Source: Halobacteriales archaeon QH_7_66_36
GTDB taxonomy: Archaea; Halobacteriota; Halobacteria; Halobacteriales; Haloarculaceae
DNA length: 64,000 bases
Direction: 5' to 3'
NCBI GenBank assembly: GCA_003021175.1
Contig: PXQV01000013.1
Span: 44,738-108,737 of the forward strand
Shown: piece by piece, positions 18,585-26,511 of the stretch
Layout of the letters: each line of letters starts with the position of its first letter
Position numbering within the stretch: position 1 is the first letter of the stretch
Position numbers and translations under genes: made by a program
The notes under the pieces: generated by a model
Seen by the model: only the letters and a program-made list of their open reading frames with translations
Database searches by the model: none
Told to the model about the DNA's origin: nothing

Positions 18585-19113
18585 CGGAGCGCAGCCGTGT
18601 ATATCCCCGTTACACCGGGAAAGACCGGTGGTGTCGTCGATCGGGCTGGATCGGTGCGTCCAGATGATGCAAACGAACCGGAGGTCACACCGGCTATTAA
18701 ACATTCCGATGAACCGGAAAGTATCTCGCAAAGCGGTGTCGATCGTCACTGCCGCCGACCGATTGATCGAGATTGGTAGACGATCGCATGCCGAAGCGAC
18801 GAACCGTGAGACGCGTCCGAGACAGCCGAGTTCGGGGTAGCCGATCGTTCTGCTGGGATCGAATCGTTGCTCGACTCGGGGTCGGGTCTACCACACGGCG
18901 GCTCCGTATCTACCTCACGCGAGAATCAGGCGACGATCAAGAGCGAATTGAAGAGACAAGAATCGACAATAGACTAGAGGTGAAACGGAGAATACTAGAC
19001 TAACCCTAGAGGTACTAGTATTGCTGCTCGGGTACTAGTAGTCTCTCCAGCTCGTCGCCGCTCCGGCCGTCGGTCGTCTCCCACACTCGTTGAGAGTGCC
19101 GTTCACGTTCTGA

Positions 19114-19143
19114 CACCCCCACCCCTTTGTTTCGACTGGAAAC
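19114..19143 (-). promoter_or_regulatory. ORB element with long G run
   Basis: Minus-strand CGTTTCCAGTCGAAACAA followed by AGGGGTGGGGGT. This is the complete haloarchaeal ORB with a G-string. It is inverted relative to the element at 19370-19400, and the pair brackets about 230 bp. Confidence 0.85.
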
Positions 19144-19369
19144 GCGATCAGACCCGGGGGGAGGGGTCAGTAGCTCGTGGAGCTAGCCTGATCGTAGCGG
19201 TAATTTTATGATACCTTACACTCAACAGTAACCGCATCAGGAACAAAGCGATTCGTGTGGTGTGGCGGTGATACTGTATCCCTGTATCCGACGCTTCAGC
19301 TCCTCTAATTCGCTTTCTCGGCACTTTAGACCAATCGCCTCCTCGATTCCCTCTACCGAGCCTCGGCCC

Positions 19370-19400
19370 CGTTCCAATTGAAACGAAGGGGTGGGGGTAT
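19370..19400 (+). promoter_or_regulatory. ORB element with long G run
   Basis: Plus-strand CGTTCCAATTGAAACGAA followed by GGGGTGGGGGTAT. Near-identical 3' half to the 19114-19143 element, in inverted orientation. Confidence 0.85.
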
Positions 19401-19742
19401 GCTTCACATCGACGCTGGCACTCGTCTGTGCCGCATTTCCTTTCATGTCCGGCCTCCCACTGCCGACGCCCCGGCTTCTCTCTTCCTTCGTCAGCCACAC
19501 GTCTGCGCTGCGTCAGCCATGCGACAGCCGCACGTCTGCTGTTCGCTCGGCGTTCTTCGCTGCTGATATGTTCTCTCGTCGCATCGTCGCTACGCTTGAC
19601 GGCTACGTGCACGTCCGTGCGATGGAGCACAGACACCGATTTCGACTATCGACCCGACGCCCGACGACTTGTCTGCAACCGGAAATATGTCTGACACAGT
19701 CTTAAGTAGACACGGGAAGGTGATACGTGCAGAGCGGCCCGA

Positions 19743-19757
19743 TTTCCACCCGAAACG
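19743..19757 (+). promoter_or_regulatory. Weak ORB core upstream of oapA
   Basis: TTTCCACCCGAAACG keeps the core spacing but lacks the G run (GGTCG follows). It lies 18-30 bases before the oapA start, so Orc1 could bind here weakly. Confidence 0.35.
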
Positions 19758-19774
19758 GGTCGTCGGAGGCAAGG

Positions 19775-21034
19775 ATGGGACTACTCACAGAAATCAGGTC
19801 GAGCATATCTGGCCTGTTCGCCGGGTCCGAGCCGAAGCGCATCGGCATCTACGGCCCGCCGAACGCCGGCAAGTGCCTGCACCCCGACGAGAAAGTACTG
19901 TTGGCGGACGGCACACACGAGCGCATCGAAGACGTGTTCGAAGCCGTTCGCGAGAGCATGGACGACCCGGTCGATGTCAGCGATGAACCACACGAATCGT
20001 GGATCGAGAGTGATGGGACCGTGGCGGTTCCCGCGCTCGTCGACGACCTCTCCGTGGCGTCGCAATCGGTCTCACACGTCTTCCGACAGGCGTACGACGG
20101 TCCGATGTACCGGGTTCGGACGAGGCTGGGTCGCGAGGTGACGGTCAGCCCCGAACACCCGTTCATTTCTCCGACCGACGACGGAATCGATGCGATTCCC
20201 GCTGACGAAGTGACTACTGGTACCCAAGTCGTGGTTCTCTCCCCGTCCACTTCACCCACGCTAGACCAGCCACTTGCTGACCCGAATATCGCGTCCGACG
20301 GTGGAATCACTGCCGGAAAATCGATGTCCAACTCGGTCTCCCCACGAGAGGACGCGCAGTTGGTTTATGATTACGCCAGCGCGGACGTGGCGTGGGACGA
20401 AGTCGTCGAAATCGAACGCGTCGACTACGACGGCTACATCTACGACCTCACCGTTCCCGACCACCACACGTTCGCGACCGCGGACGGGCTCGTCGTTCAC
20501 AACACGACCCTCGCAAACCGTATCGCCCGCGACTGGACCGGCGACGCCGTCGGCCCCGAGAGCCACGTCCCCCACGAGACTCGCCGCGCCCGTCGCAAGG
20601 AGAACGTCGAGATCAAACGCAACGGCAACTCCGTCAGCATCGACATCGTCGACACGCCGGGCGTGGCGACGAAGGTCGACTACGAGGAGTTCCTCGAACA
20701 CGATATCGAGAAGGAGGACGCGGTGCGTCGCTCCCGCGAGGCGACCGAAGGGGTGGCCGAGGCGATGCACTGGCTCCGCGAGGACGTCGAGGGCGTCATC
20801 TACGTGCTCGACGCCACCACGGACCCGTTCACGCAGGTGAACACGATGCTGATCGGCATCATCGAGAGCCAAGACCTGCCGGCGCTCATTCTCGCGAACA
20901 AGACGGATCTCGAGGATGCGTCGGTACAGCGTGTCTCGAACGCGTTCCCCCAACACGAGACCATCCCGCTGTCGGCGCTGGAAGGTGACAACATGGACGA
21001 AGTGTACGACAAAATCGCGGAGTACTTCGGGTGA
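19775..21034 (+). CDS. oapA: Origin-associated Era-like GTPase OapA/ArvA, intein in P-loop
   Basis: Small GTPase of the origin-linked oapABC cluster. The same family was recently named ArvA for driving extracellular vesicle formation in Haloferax (recalled knowledge). The precursor is 419 residues and 209 after removal of the intein (residues 34-243). The G1 motif GPPNAGK/TT is split by the intein between Lys33 and Thr244, so the unspliced protein cannot bind GTP. Other G motifs are DTPG (G3) and NKTD (G4). The start MGLLTEIRSS at 19775 is preferred; the frame is open upstream to 19727, but those residues lie over the ORB core. oapB follows after 3 bases. Confidence 0.93.
   Translation: MGLLTEIRSSISGLFAGSEPKRIGIYGPPNAGKCLHPDEKVLLADGTHERIEDVFEAVRESMDDPVDVSDEPHESWIESDGTVAVPALVDDLSVASQSVSHVFRQAYDGPMYRVRTRLGREVTVSPEHPFISPTDDGIDAIPADEVTTGTQVVVLSPSTSPTLDQPLADPNIASDGGITAGKSMSNSVSPREDAQLVYDYASADVAWDEVVEIERVDYDGYIYDLTVPDHHTFATADGLVVHNTTLANRIARDWTGDAVGPESHVPHETRRARRKENVEIKRNGNSVSIDIVDTPGVATKVDYEEFLEHDIEKEDAVRRSREATEGVAEAMHWLREDVEGVIYVLDATTDPFTQVNTMLIGIIESQDLPALILANKTDLEDASVQRVSNAFPQHETIPLSALEGDNMDEVYDKIAEYFG
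19874..20503 (+). mobile_element. OapA intein (210 aa, no endonuclease)
   Basis: Starts Cys (CLHPDEKVLLADG, block A), block B is GREVTVSPEHPFIS with the Thr and His of the splicing site, and it ends VDYDGYIYDLTVP...HHTFATADGLVVHN before Thr+1. No LAGLIDADG or HNH motif occurs. About 60 residues of low-complexity, Ser/Asp-rich sequence (near SPSTSPTLDQPLADPN) sit where an endonuclease would be, suggesting a deleted one. This is a mini-intein that cannot home on its own. Confidence 0.93.
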
Positions 21035-21037
21035 ACG

Positions 21038-21427
21038 ATGCCTGAGACACAACATCCCGAGGACGACGGCGTGCAGATCGACCTCATCAGTGCCGACCGC
21101 ATCAACGGCCTCCGGACGATGGAGAAGGTCCGGCTCATCCTCGACAGCGTTCACGACGGAAACATCGTCATCCTCGAACAGGGACTCGACCCCTCCGAGG
21201 AGTCGAAGCTCATCGAGGTGACGATGTCCGAGATCTCGCCCGACGGCTTCACCGGCATCGAGATCGAGACCTACCCGACCGAGACCGCGGCCCCCGACCC
21301 CGGACTGCTGGGCAAACTCATGGGCAACACCCCGAAGGGGAAGCTCACCGTCATCGGTCCCGCGAACCGCATCGAGACGCTCCACAAGGACGAGAATCTC
21401 ATCAGCACGCTGGTCCACGAGGCGTAG
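21038..21427 (+). CDS. oapB: Origin-associated protein OapB/ArvB (DUF2073)
   Basis: 129 residues, the DUF2073 family always found between oapA and oapC. Conserved look: IDLISADRINGLRTMEKVRLILDSVHDGNIVILEQGLDPSEE, then a GFTGIEIETYP strand and GKLTVIGPANRIETLHKDEN near the end. Function not established biochemically. Genetic and context links place it with the GTPase and with the replication origin. It starts 3 bases after oapA and ends 6 bases before oapC, so it is one operon. Confidence 0.92.
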   Translation: MPETQHPEDDGVQIDLISADRINGLRTMEKVRLILDSVHDGNIVILEQGLDPSEESKLIEVTMSEISPDGFTGIEIETYPTETAAPDPGLLGKLMGNTPKGKLTVIGPANRIETLHKDENLISTLVHEA

Positions 21428-21433
21428 CCACGG

Positions 21434-22525
21434 ATGCCACACCAGTGTACCGGCTGTGGCTACACGTTCGCCGACGGCTCGAAGGAGATGCTCGGCGGCT
21501 GTCCGGACTGCGGGGGGAACAAGTTCCAGTTCCACCCGGACGGCGCGGACCTCCCCGACGAGCCGCCCGACGACGCGACCCCGCCGGAGCCAGAGACGGA
21601 CCCCGGCAACGCCGCCTCGACGGTCGGCCGCGCGGCGACGAAGGTCCGTGACTTCGTCTCCGGCAGCGACCCGAGCCCCAATCCGGAGCCGGCATCTGAT
21701 TCGGTATCCGCTCGCGACACGACAGCTGCCCCGGACTCGGCATCCACACCCGACACAACCCCTACCACGGACTCGACATCGGGTCCCACCGACACTCCCG
21801 AGACCGAGGCTACTACAGACGCGGACCCCGACCCCAACCCCCAAACGGCCCCAGACTCCGACGAACCGGCCGACGCCTCGACCGCACCCGAACCGTCCTC
21901 CGACTCGGCCCCCAGCGACGGGTCGACCCCCTCTGTCTCGGTCGGCGACGTTCCCGACCCGGACGCGCCGTGGCCGGAAGCAGAGGACGGCGATTCCAAC
22001 GATGCCTCCGACGACGCGCTCCCGACCGACGGCGACGACATCATCGACGCCGACGCCCACGCGACCGAGGAAGCGCTACAGGACGCCGAGAACCACGCAC
22101 AGGCACAGGCTCGGACCGATATCGTGAGCGAGGACGCGATCCCCGACGCCCCCGACGACGGTGACGATCCCGACGACGACCCCAGTGTCGCCGACCCAGC
22201 GGACGCCGAAACTGCTGTCCAGACCGACGACGGTGCGACCACCGCCGACGACCCTGAGTCGGTCGAGGGTCCCACGTCCACCGGCCCGCCCGACGCCGAC
22301 GGCCGCGTCGTCTCCGAGCCGAGCAACGAGGAGGCGGACATCGACGAGCTCCGCGAGCAGCTCAACGACCAGTTCGAGTCGATCAAGATCGTCGAACCGG
22401 GCCAGTACGAGCTGAACCTGATGGAACTGTACGACCGCGACGAGTACATCATCGCGTTACAGGAGAACGGTCGGTACGTGATCCAGATGCCCGAACAGTG
22501 GATCGGCGACGAAGACGTGGCGTAG
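21434..22525 (+). CDS. oapC: Origin-associated zinc-ribbon protein OapC/ArvC
   Basis: 363 residues. The N-terminal zinc ribbon is HQCTGCGYTF...GGCPDCGGNKFQF (residues 3-35). A long, very acidic, Pro/Ser/Thr/Asp-rich disordered region (about 45-285) follows. The C-terminal conserved domain is DIDELREQLNDQFESIKIVEPGQYELNLMELYDRDEYIIALQENGRYVIQMP. The last 75 residues are the part shared by family members, while the linker varies. It completes the oapABC operon. The linker's amino acid bias is of halophilic low-complexity type, not a translocation signal. Confidence 0.9.
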   Translation: MPHQCTGCGYTFADGSKEMLGGCPDCGGNKFQFHPDGADLPDEPPDDATPPEPETDPGNAASTVGRAATKVRDFVSGSDPSPNPEPASDSVSARDTTAAPDSASTPDTTPTTDSTSGPTDTPETEATTDADPDPNPQTAPDSDEPADASTAPEPSSDSAPSDGSTPSVSVGDVPDPDAPWPEAEDGDSNDASDDALPTDGDDIIDADAHATEEALQDAENHAQAQARTDIVSEDAIPDAPDDGDDPDDDPSVADPADAETAVQTDDGATTADDPESVEGPTSTGPPDADGRVVSEPSNEEADIDELREQLNDQFESIKIVEPGQYELNLMELYDRDEYIIALQENGRYVIQMPEQWIGDEDVA

Positions 22526-22567
22526 TATCCCGGAAGTTACTCGTTGTCGCCCCTCCTGCGTCTACGA

Positions 22568-24034
22568 GTGAGCGTTCGCGAGCGCGCTAGCGCGTACGCC
22601 CGACTGTTCCCGGCTGCGCTCGCGCGAGTCGGGGTCGTCGACCGGAAGCGAGGCGAGGAGGCGTTCGACCTCGCCGTCCCGGTGATGGTGACCGGCGTCT
22701 TTCGCGTGCTCCAGCAGGTCGCCGACTTCGCGATGGTGGGCCTCGCCGTCGGCGACAGCGCCATCGCCGGTCTCGAAATCGGGTTTCAGTACTACTTCAT
22801 CGCCTTCGGACTCGCCTTGGCGCTCTCTTCGGGCACGATCAGCGTCGTCTCGCGCTACCGAGGTGCAGCCGAGCCGACCCGAGCGAACCGCGCCATCCAG
22901 CAGTCGCTGTGGCTCGCCATCGTCGTCGCCGTCCCGCTCACGGCCGGGGCGTGGCTTTACGCCGAGCCGCTGGTCGCGGTGCTCACGGACGACCCAGACG
23001 TCGTCCGCTACGGGTCGGCGTACCTCGCCGTCGTGATGTTGGCGGCACTCCCGCGCTTCTGGGGGCTGATCGCCTCTCGGTCGCTGGCCGGTGCCGGCGA
23101 CACCCGCACGCCGATGTGGGTTCGCTCCGTGACGCTGCCGACGAACGTGGCGCTGAACGCCCTCCTCATCTTCGGCGTCGGTCCCGCGCCGAAACTCGGC
23201 GTGGTCGGCGCGGCCGTCGGCACCGTCGTCGCGAACGTGCTCGCGGCGCTGATATTCGGGACGATACTCCTCCGCGGACGGGACGGCGTCCGACTCCCCC
23301 GCGACCCGGCGCTGGACTTCGCGCTCGTGCGCGAGTTGGTGCGCGTCTCCGTGCCCGAGGCGGGAACGCGACTGAGCCGCACGCTCGCGCGGTTCCCGTT
23401 CCTGTTCGTGCTCGGGGTGCTCGGGCCGACGGCGCTGGCGGCGTACGGTATCGCCCGCCGCGTCATCCTGCTTGCGATGATGCCCGCGTGGGGGTACGCG
23501 ACGGCCGCGAGCACGCTCGTCGGGCAGTCGGTCGGGCGCGGGGACGAGAGCGAGGCAACCGCCTACGGCTGGTCCGCGACCCGCATCGCGCTGGCGACGC
23601 AACTGCTCGTCGCGGTCGTCATCGCCGTGTTCGCGCCCGCCATCGCCCGCGGCTTCGGCACCGAGGCTATCGCGGAGACGGCCGCGTTCGTCCGCGTATT
23701 CGCGCTCGGCGTCGCCGGCTTCTCGATTGCCCGCACGCTTCGGGGTGCCCTCCGGGGTGCCGGCGACACTCGGTGGCCGCTGTACGGCACCCTACTCGGT
23801 ACCTATCTCGTCCGCCTCCCGGTCGCGGCGCTGGCGCTGCCGGCCGGCTACGCCGTCGCGGTCGGCCCGTGGTCGCTGTCGGTCGGCTACGGCTTCGGCC
23901 TGCCGGCCGTGTTCGCGGCCATCCTCGGCGGGCTCTACGTGAAGGCGGCCGTCAACGCCGTCCGGTTCGCCTCCGGCGGCTGGCTCGCGGTCGCCCGCGC
24001 CTCGGACGTGGGAGACGTGCCGGGCGACGACTGA
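22568..24034 (+). CDS. MATE family efflux transporter
   Basis: About 488 residues with twelve predicted hydrophobic segments arranged as two six-helix halves. It opens (GTG) VSVRERASAYARLF, then AVPVMVTGVFRVLQQVADFAMVGLA, the typical first MATE helix with the aromatic and polar motif, and the second half repeats PEAGTRLSRTLARFPFLFVLG. It would export cationic or amphipathic compounds in exchange for Na+ or H+; the substrate cannot be told. The frame is open from a TTG at 22544, and the GTG at 22568 is chosen as a more usual start. It lies 42 bases after oapC. Confidence 0.9.
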   Translation: MSVRERASAYARLFPAALARVGVVDRKRGEEAFDLAVPVMVTGVFRVLQQVADFAMVGLAVGDSAIAGLEIGFQYYFIAFGLALALSSGTISVVSRYRGAAEPTRANRAIQQSLWLAIVVAVPLTAGAWLYAEPLVAVLTDDPDVVRYGSAYLAVVMLAALPRFWGLIASRSLAGAGDTRTPMWVRSVTLPTNVALNALLIFGVGPAPKLGVVGAAVGTVVANVLAALIFGTILLRGRDGVRLPRDPALDFALVRELVRVSVPEAGTRLSRTLARFPFLFVLGVLGPTALAAYGIARRVILLAMMPAWGYATAASTLVGQSVGRGDESEATAYGWSATRIALATQLLVAVVIAVFAPAIARGFGTEAIAETAAFVRVFALGVAGFSIARTLRGALRGAGDTRWPLYGTLLGTYLVRLPVAALALPAGYAVAVGPWSLSVGYGFGLPAVFAAILGGLYVKAAVNAVRFASGGWLAVARASDVGDVPGDD

Positions 24035-24115
24035 CTGAGTGACGACTGATTTCGCGGCCGACTCGCCGCCAGCAACCGGTCGATACGCTCGCCGACCCCA
24101 CTGCAGGCCGGCAGC

Positions 24116-24520
24116 TCACACGCTGTTCACGACCGCCTCGGCTTCGATCTCGACGACCAGCTCCGGTTCGATGAGTGCTTCCACCTCGATCAGGGTGCTC
24201 GCGGGCCGAACGTCGCCGAACGCGTCACCGTGGACCGCACCGACCGCTTCCCACATCTCGATGTCGGTGACGTAGAGCCGCGTACGAACTACGTCGTCGA
24301 GGCCGCTGTTCGCCTCGCGGAGCGCGTCCGCGACCTTCTCCAGCGCGATCCGAGTCTGTTCGGCCGGTTCCCCCGGTGCACAGACGTTTCCGTCGTCGTC
24401 GGTTGCCGTCGTTCCCGAGACGAGCACCCGGTTTCCACCGGTGGACTCGACCCGGACTGCCCGGGAGTAGCCGACCTGTGATTCCCACTCTGTTCCCGAA
24501 GTGATGCGCCGCCGTTCCAT
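24116..24520 (-). CDS. RidA/YjgF family protein
   Basis: 134 residues of the RidA (enamine/imine deaminase) family. Diagnostic features are VLVSGTTATDDDGNVCAPGEPAEQTRIALEKV, the active-site Arg in DVVRTRLYVTDIEMW, and the C-terminal RPASTLIEVEALIEPELVVEIEAEAVV. Its usual role is hydrolysing reactive enamines made by PLP enzymes. A TATA box GATTTAGG at 24543-24550 sits 27 bases upstream. It is separate from the neighbouring genes, which are in opposite orientation. Confidence 0.93.
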   Translation of the reverse strand: MERRRITSGTEWESQVGYSRAVRVESTGGNRVLVSGTTATDDDGNVCAPGEPAEQTRIALEKVADALREANSGLDDVVRTRLYVTDIEMWEAVGAVHGDAFGDVRPASTLIEVEALIEPELVVEIEAEAVVNSV

Positions 24521-24573
24521 GTGGACTGCTCGCCGGCCGGTTCCCTAAATCCGCCGAGCACGGAACTGAAAGG

Positions 24574-24581
24574 GTTTAAAA
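24574..24581 (+). promoter_or_regulatory. TATA box of the 28-residue membrane protein
   Basis: GTTTAAAA centred 27 bases before the ATG at 24605, an excellent archaeal TATA box at the leaderless distance. Confidence 0.65.
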
Positions 24582-24604
24582 CGTCGCCGTCGGAACCCCG
24601 GACA

Positions 24605-24691
24605 ATGAGTGATGCCACGAAGGTAGTGCTCGGAACGGTCGGCGTCGCCGGGCTGTTGTCGCTTCTCATCATCGTCGCTCTCGCTCTCTAA
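24605..24691 (+). CDS. Putative 28-residue single-span membrane microprotein
   Basis: A short frame opens MSDATKVVLGTVGVAGLLSL and continues with eight hydrophobic residues to a TAA that abuts the next gene's ATG (TAAATG). Residues 6-28 form one hydrophobic helix. The upstream TATA box at 24574-24581 and the abutting start of the following gene argue that it is translated, and the two genes would be coupled. I do not recognise the family, and the function is unknown. The alternative is that this is just a 5' leader for the next gene. Confidence 0.6.
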   Translation: MSDATKVVLGTVGVAGLLSLLIIVALAL

Positions 24692-25483
24692 ATGTTCTCG
24701 GAACGCACACTCGACGAGGAGGTGGCCGCCGTCCGACGGGCACACGCGCCCGACGCGGTCGTTCTCGACACGGTCCGCGACTTCGAGACGCTCGACCCGG
24801 CGGTCGCGGAGCAGCTCGGCCTCCGCGCCGACGCGATCTCGCCGCTGGAGTACGACTTCGCGTGGATGCCGGCGGACGCTCCAGAGGTGCTCCACCGACT
24901 GGCCGGCGACGAGTTCACCGTCGGTGCGCCGGGCGACGGCGGCGTCACGTGGACCCACCAGACGGACCCGGCGTTCGTCCTCGTGAAGCCGCGATTGGAG
25001 GGGTCGCCGGCGTCGTTCGTCCGGTTTCTCGTCGCCGCGGCGCTCGTGGAGGCCGGCACGGACCTTCCGGAGCACTTCCTCGGCTTCTTCGGCGAGACGT
25101 ACCCCGATCTCGCGGCCGCGACGCCGCTGTCACCCGCCGACACCTACCAGCTCGCGAGTGCGCTGTACGAGGCGTACGTCGGCCTCACGACCCGCGAGAC
25201 GTTCACCGACTGGGCCGGCGACCATCCGTCGCTGCACGAGCAGTGGGTCGACGCTGGCGACCGCCTCCGGCCGCGTCTCGACGGCCTCTCCCGCGAGGTG
25301 GCGACGAGCGAGACGAGCTTCGCCGAGGCGGCGGAACTCGCCTGTGCGGCGGTCAGACACGCGAGCGAGGACGGCCCGACGCTCCCGACGCCGTTCGCGG
25401 CGCTGAACACCACCGCCTACCGCCACCACGGCCCGGAGTACGCGGTGGAGTGGGCCGAGAAGACGTTCGAGAAACTGGATTAG
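24692..25483 (+). CDS. Uncharacterised haloarchaeal protein
   Basis: 263 residues, acidic, no transmembrane segment. Segments such as LRADAISPLEYDFAWMPADAPEVLHRLAGDEFTVGAPGDGGVTWTHQTDP and FVLVKPRLEGSPASFVRFLVAAALVEAGTDLPEHFLGFFGE look like a conserved haloarchaeal protein, but I cannot place it in a named family. It starts directly after the microprotein stop codon, so they share a transcript. Its 3' end overlaps the converging gene by four bases. Codon use is normal for the neighbourhood, so it is a real gene despite the lack of annotation. Confidence 0.75.
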   Translation: MFSERTLDEEVAAVRRAHAPDAVVLDTVRDFETLDPAVAEQLGLRADAISPLEYDFAWMPADAPEVLHRLAGDEFTVGAPGDGGVTWTHQTDPAFVLVKPRLEGSPASFVRFLVAAALVEAGTDLPEHFLGFFGETYPDLAAATPLSPADTYQLASALYEAYVGLTTRETFTDWAGDHPSLHEQWVDAGDRLRPRLDGLSREVATSETSFAEAAELACAAVRHASEDGPTLPTPFAALNTTAYRHHGPEYAVEWAEKTFEKLD

Positions 25484-26058
25484 AAGTCGGCGGAGACGGT
25501 GCCGTCCTCGTCGAGCGTGACGACGCGTTCGAACAGCTCGCGGTAGCCGGCGACCACGCTCTCGTCGTGGACCTCTGCCGCGAGGTGGAACAGCCCGACG
25601 GCGTCGTGTTCCTCCAGCAGTTCGAGGATGCGCTCGACGGCGTCGCGCGCCCCCGCCTCGTCGGCGTAGTAGGCGAGTTCGGTGATGGAGTCGAAGGAGA
25701 CGCGGCGCTTTCCGTCGTGACTCTCCAAGAACTCGGCGGCCTTCGCGACGACGCCGTCCGTGTCGTCGGGCGCGGCGATGTAGTGGACGCGCTCGGAGGA
25801 GCGTCGCGAGTAGCCGCGCTCGACGGAGAGCGTGTCGAGGATGTCCGTCGTCTCGTCGTCGACCTCGTAGTACTCCAGCTTCTGTTGCACCTCGCGCGCG
25901 GTGGTCCGCGTGGAGACGACGAGCCGGTGGTCGGTGTCCGTCTTCAGGAAATCCGTGTCGATGCGGTCGGTCTGCCCGGTCGACGGATGGACGAGCAGCA
26001 CGCCCGTCCCGCCGGGGATCGACGCCGGCGCGTTCTCGATGGCGAGGTCGTACTCCAT
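25480..26058 (-). CDS. Haloarchaeal RecA/KaiC-like fold protein (no intact P-loop)
   Basis: 192 residues from MEYDLAIENAP. The strand-turn pattern suggests a degenerate RecA/KaiC core: PGGTGVLLVHPSTGQTDRIDTDFL in place of a P-loop, RLVVSTRTTAREVQQKLEYYEV, and a Walker-B-like strand KRRVSFDSITELAYYADEAGARDAVERILELL. No GxxxxGK[ST] is present, so ATP binding is doubtful. A TATA-like CTTTAAGA at 26083-26090 lies 27 bases before this ATG; the frame is open further upstream to 26145. It may be a signalling protein like those encoded beside HTR-type genes, but that is a guess. Confidence 0.65.
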   Translation of the reverse strand: MEYDLAIENAPASIPGGTGVLLVHPSTGQTDRIDTDFLKTDTDHRLVVSTRTTAREVQQKLEYYEVDDETTDILDTLSVERGYSRRSSERVHYIAAPDDTDGVVAKAAEFLESHDGKRRVSFDSITELAYYADEAGARDAVERILELLEEHDAVGLFHLAAEVHDESVVAGYRELFERVVTLDEDGTVSADF

Positions 26059-26511
26059 GTCCACAGCGCGGGGTCGCTGCGTCTTAAAGCCGGCCGGTCC
26101 GAAACGAACTCGCCGGTTTTCGGGTCCACGCGACGGTAAACGCACGCGTAACCGACCCCACCCTATTTCGCTCGGTCTGAGGACCTTGCTCGTGGAGGGT
26201 GGAGTTTTGATGTGGTTTTCGCCCGCAGTTGGCGCGACGGGGCGTCTTGTGCGCCCCGCCTACCGGACGCCCTTTAGGGTCGGCAAACCCACCATTTGGG
26301 GCCGGGCTACTGCGGCCCGTACTGCACGACACTTGTGGCCGCACAGCACTATACGACAGTACGATTGAGGATCAGATAGTGCTTGTGGAAGCCCATGTCG
26401 GTTTCTGCTCACGGGCGCGCAGCGCCCGTTCGCACGGCTTGGGGCGCAGTAGCGCCTCGCTGTCCGCTCCATCTTGAATATGCTGAAGTGGTGCGGCGTC
26501 GTGGTCGCGGT
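26059..26511. other. Intergenic region without supported gene
   Basis: About 450 bases between divergent genes. Short frames on both strands show no codon bias of the neighbours and no recognisable domain. The sequence is patchy in base composition and may include decayed DNA. The right end contains a TATA-like CTTGAATATGC around 26474-26484 for the methyltransferase. Confidence 0.4.

Larger units (their letters stand above)
18548..19774. other. Predicted chromosomal replication origin (oriC1 type)
   Basis: A 1.2-kb gene-free region between divergent orc1 and oapA. It holds three strong ORB elements (18561-18584, 19114-19143, 19370-19400) and a weaker core at 19743-19757. Two of the strong ones are inverted toward each other and carry the long G run. 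Relatively AT-rich DNA lies at about 18925-19040 and 19200-19260, candidates for the unwinding element. The left part (18580-18720) also has at least five ACCGG repeats of unknown role. Placement between orc1 and oapABC is the conserved context of the main haloarchaeal origin. Confidence 0.85.

Noticed and set aside
18548-18688. Extended start of orc1 at 18688
   Set aside because: The extra 47 residues are not acidic, overlap the ORB at 18561 and a TATA-like element, and do not resemble Orc1 N-termini.
20261-22060. Long minus-strand frame opposite oapA-oapC
   Set aside because: Same shadow effect; Gly/Val/Arg-rich low-complexity translation with no domain.
26059-26511. Possible decayed transposase or TnpB-like gene
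   Set aside because: Searched both strands by eye for zinc-ribbon or catalytic motifs and found none that could be defended.
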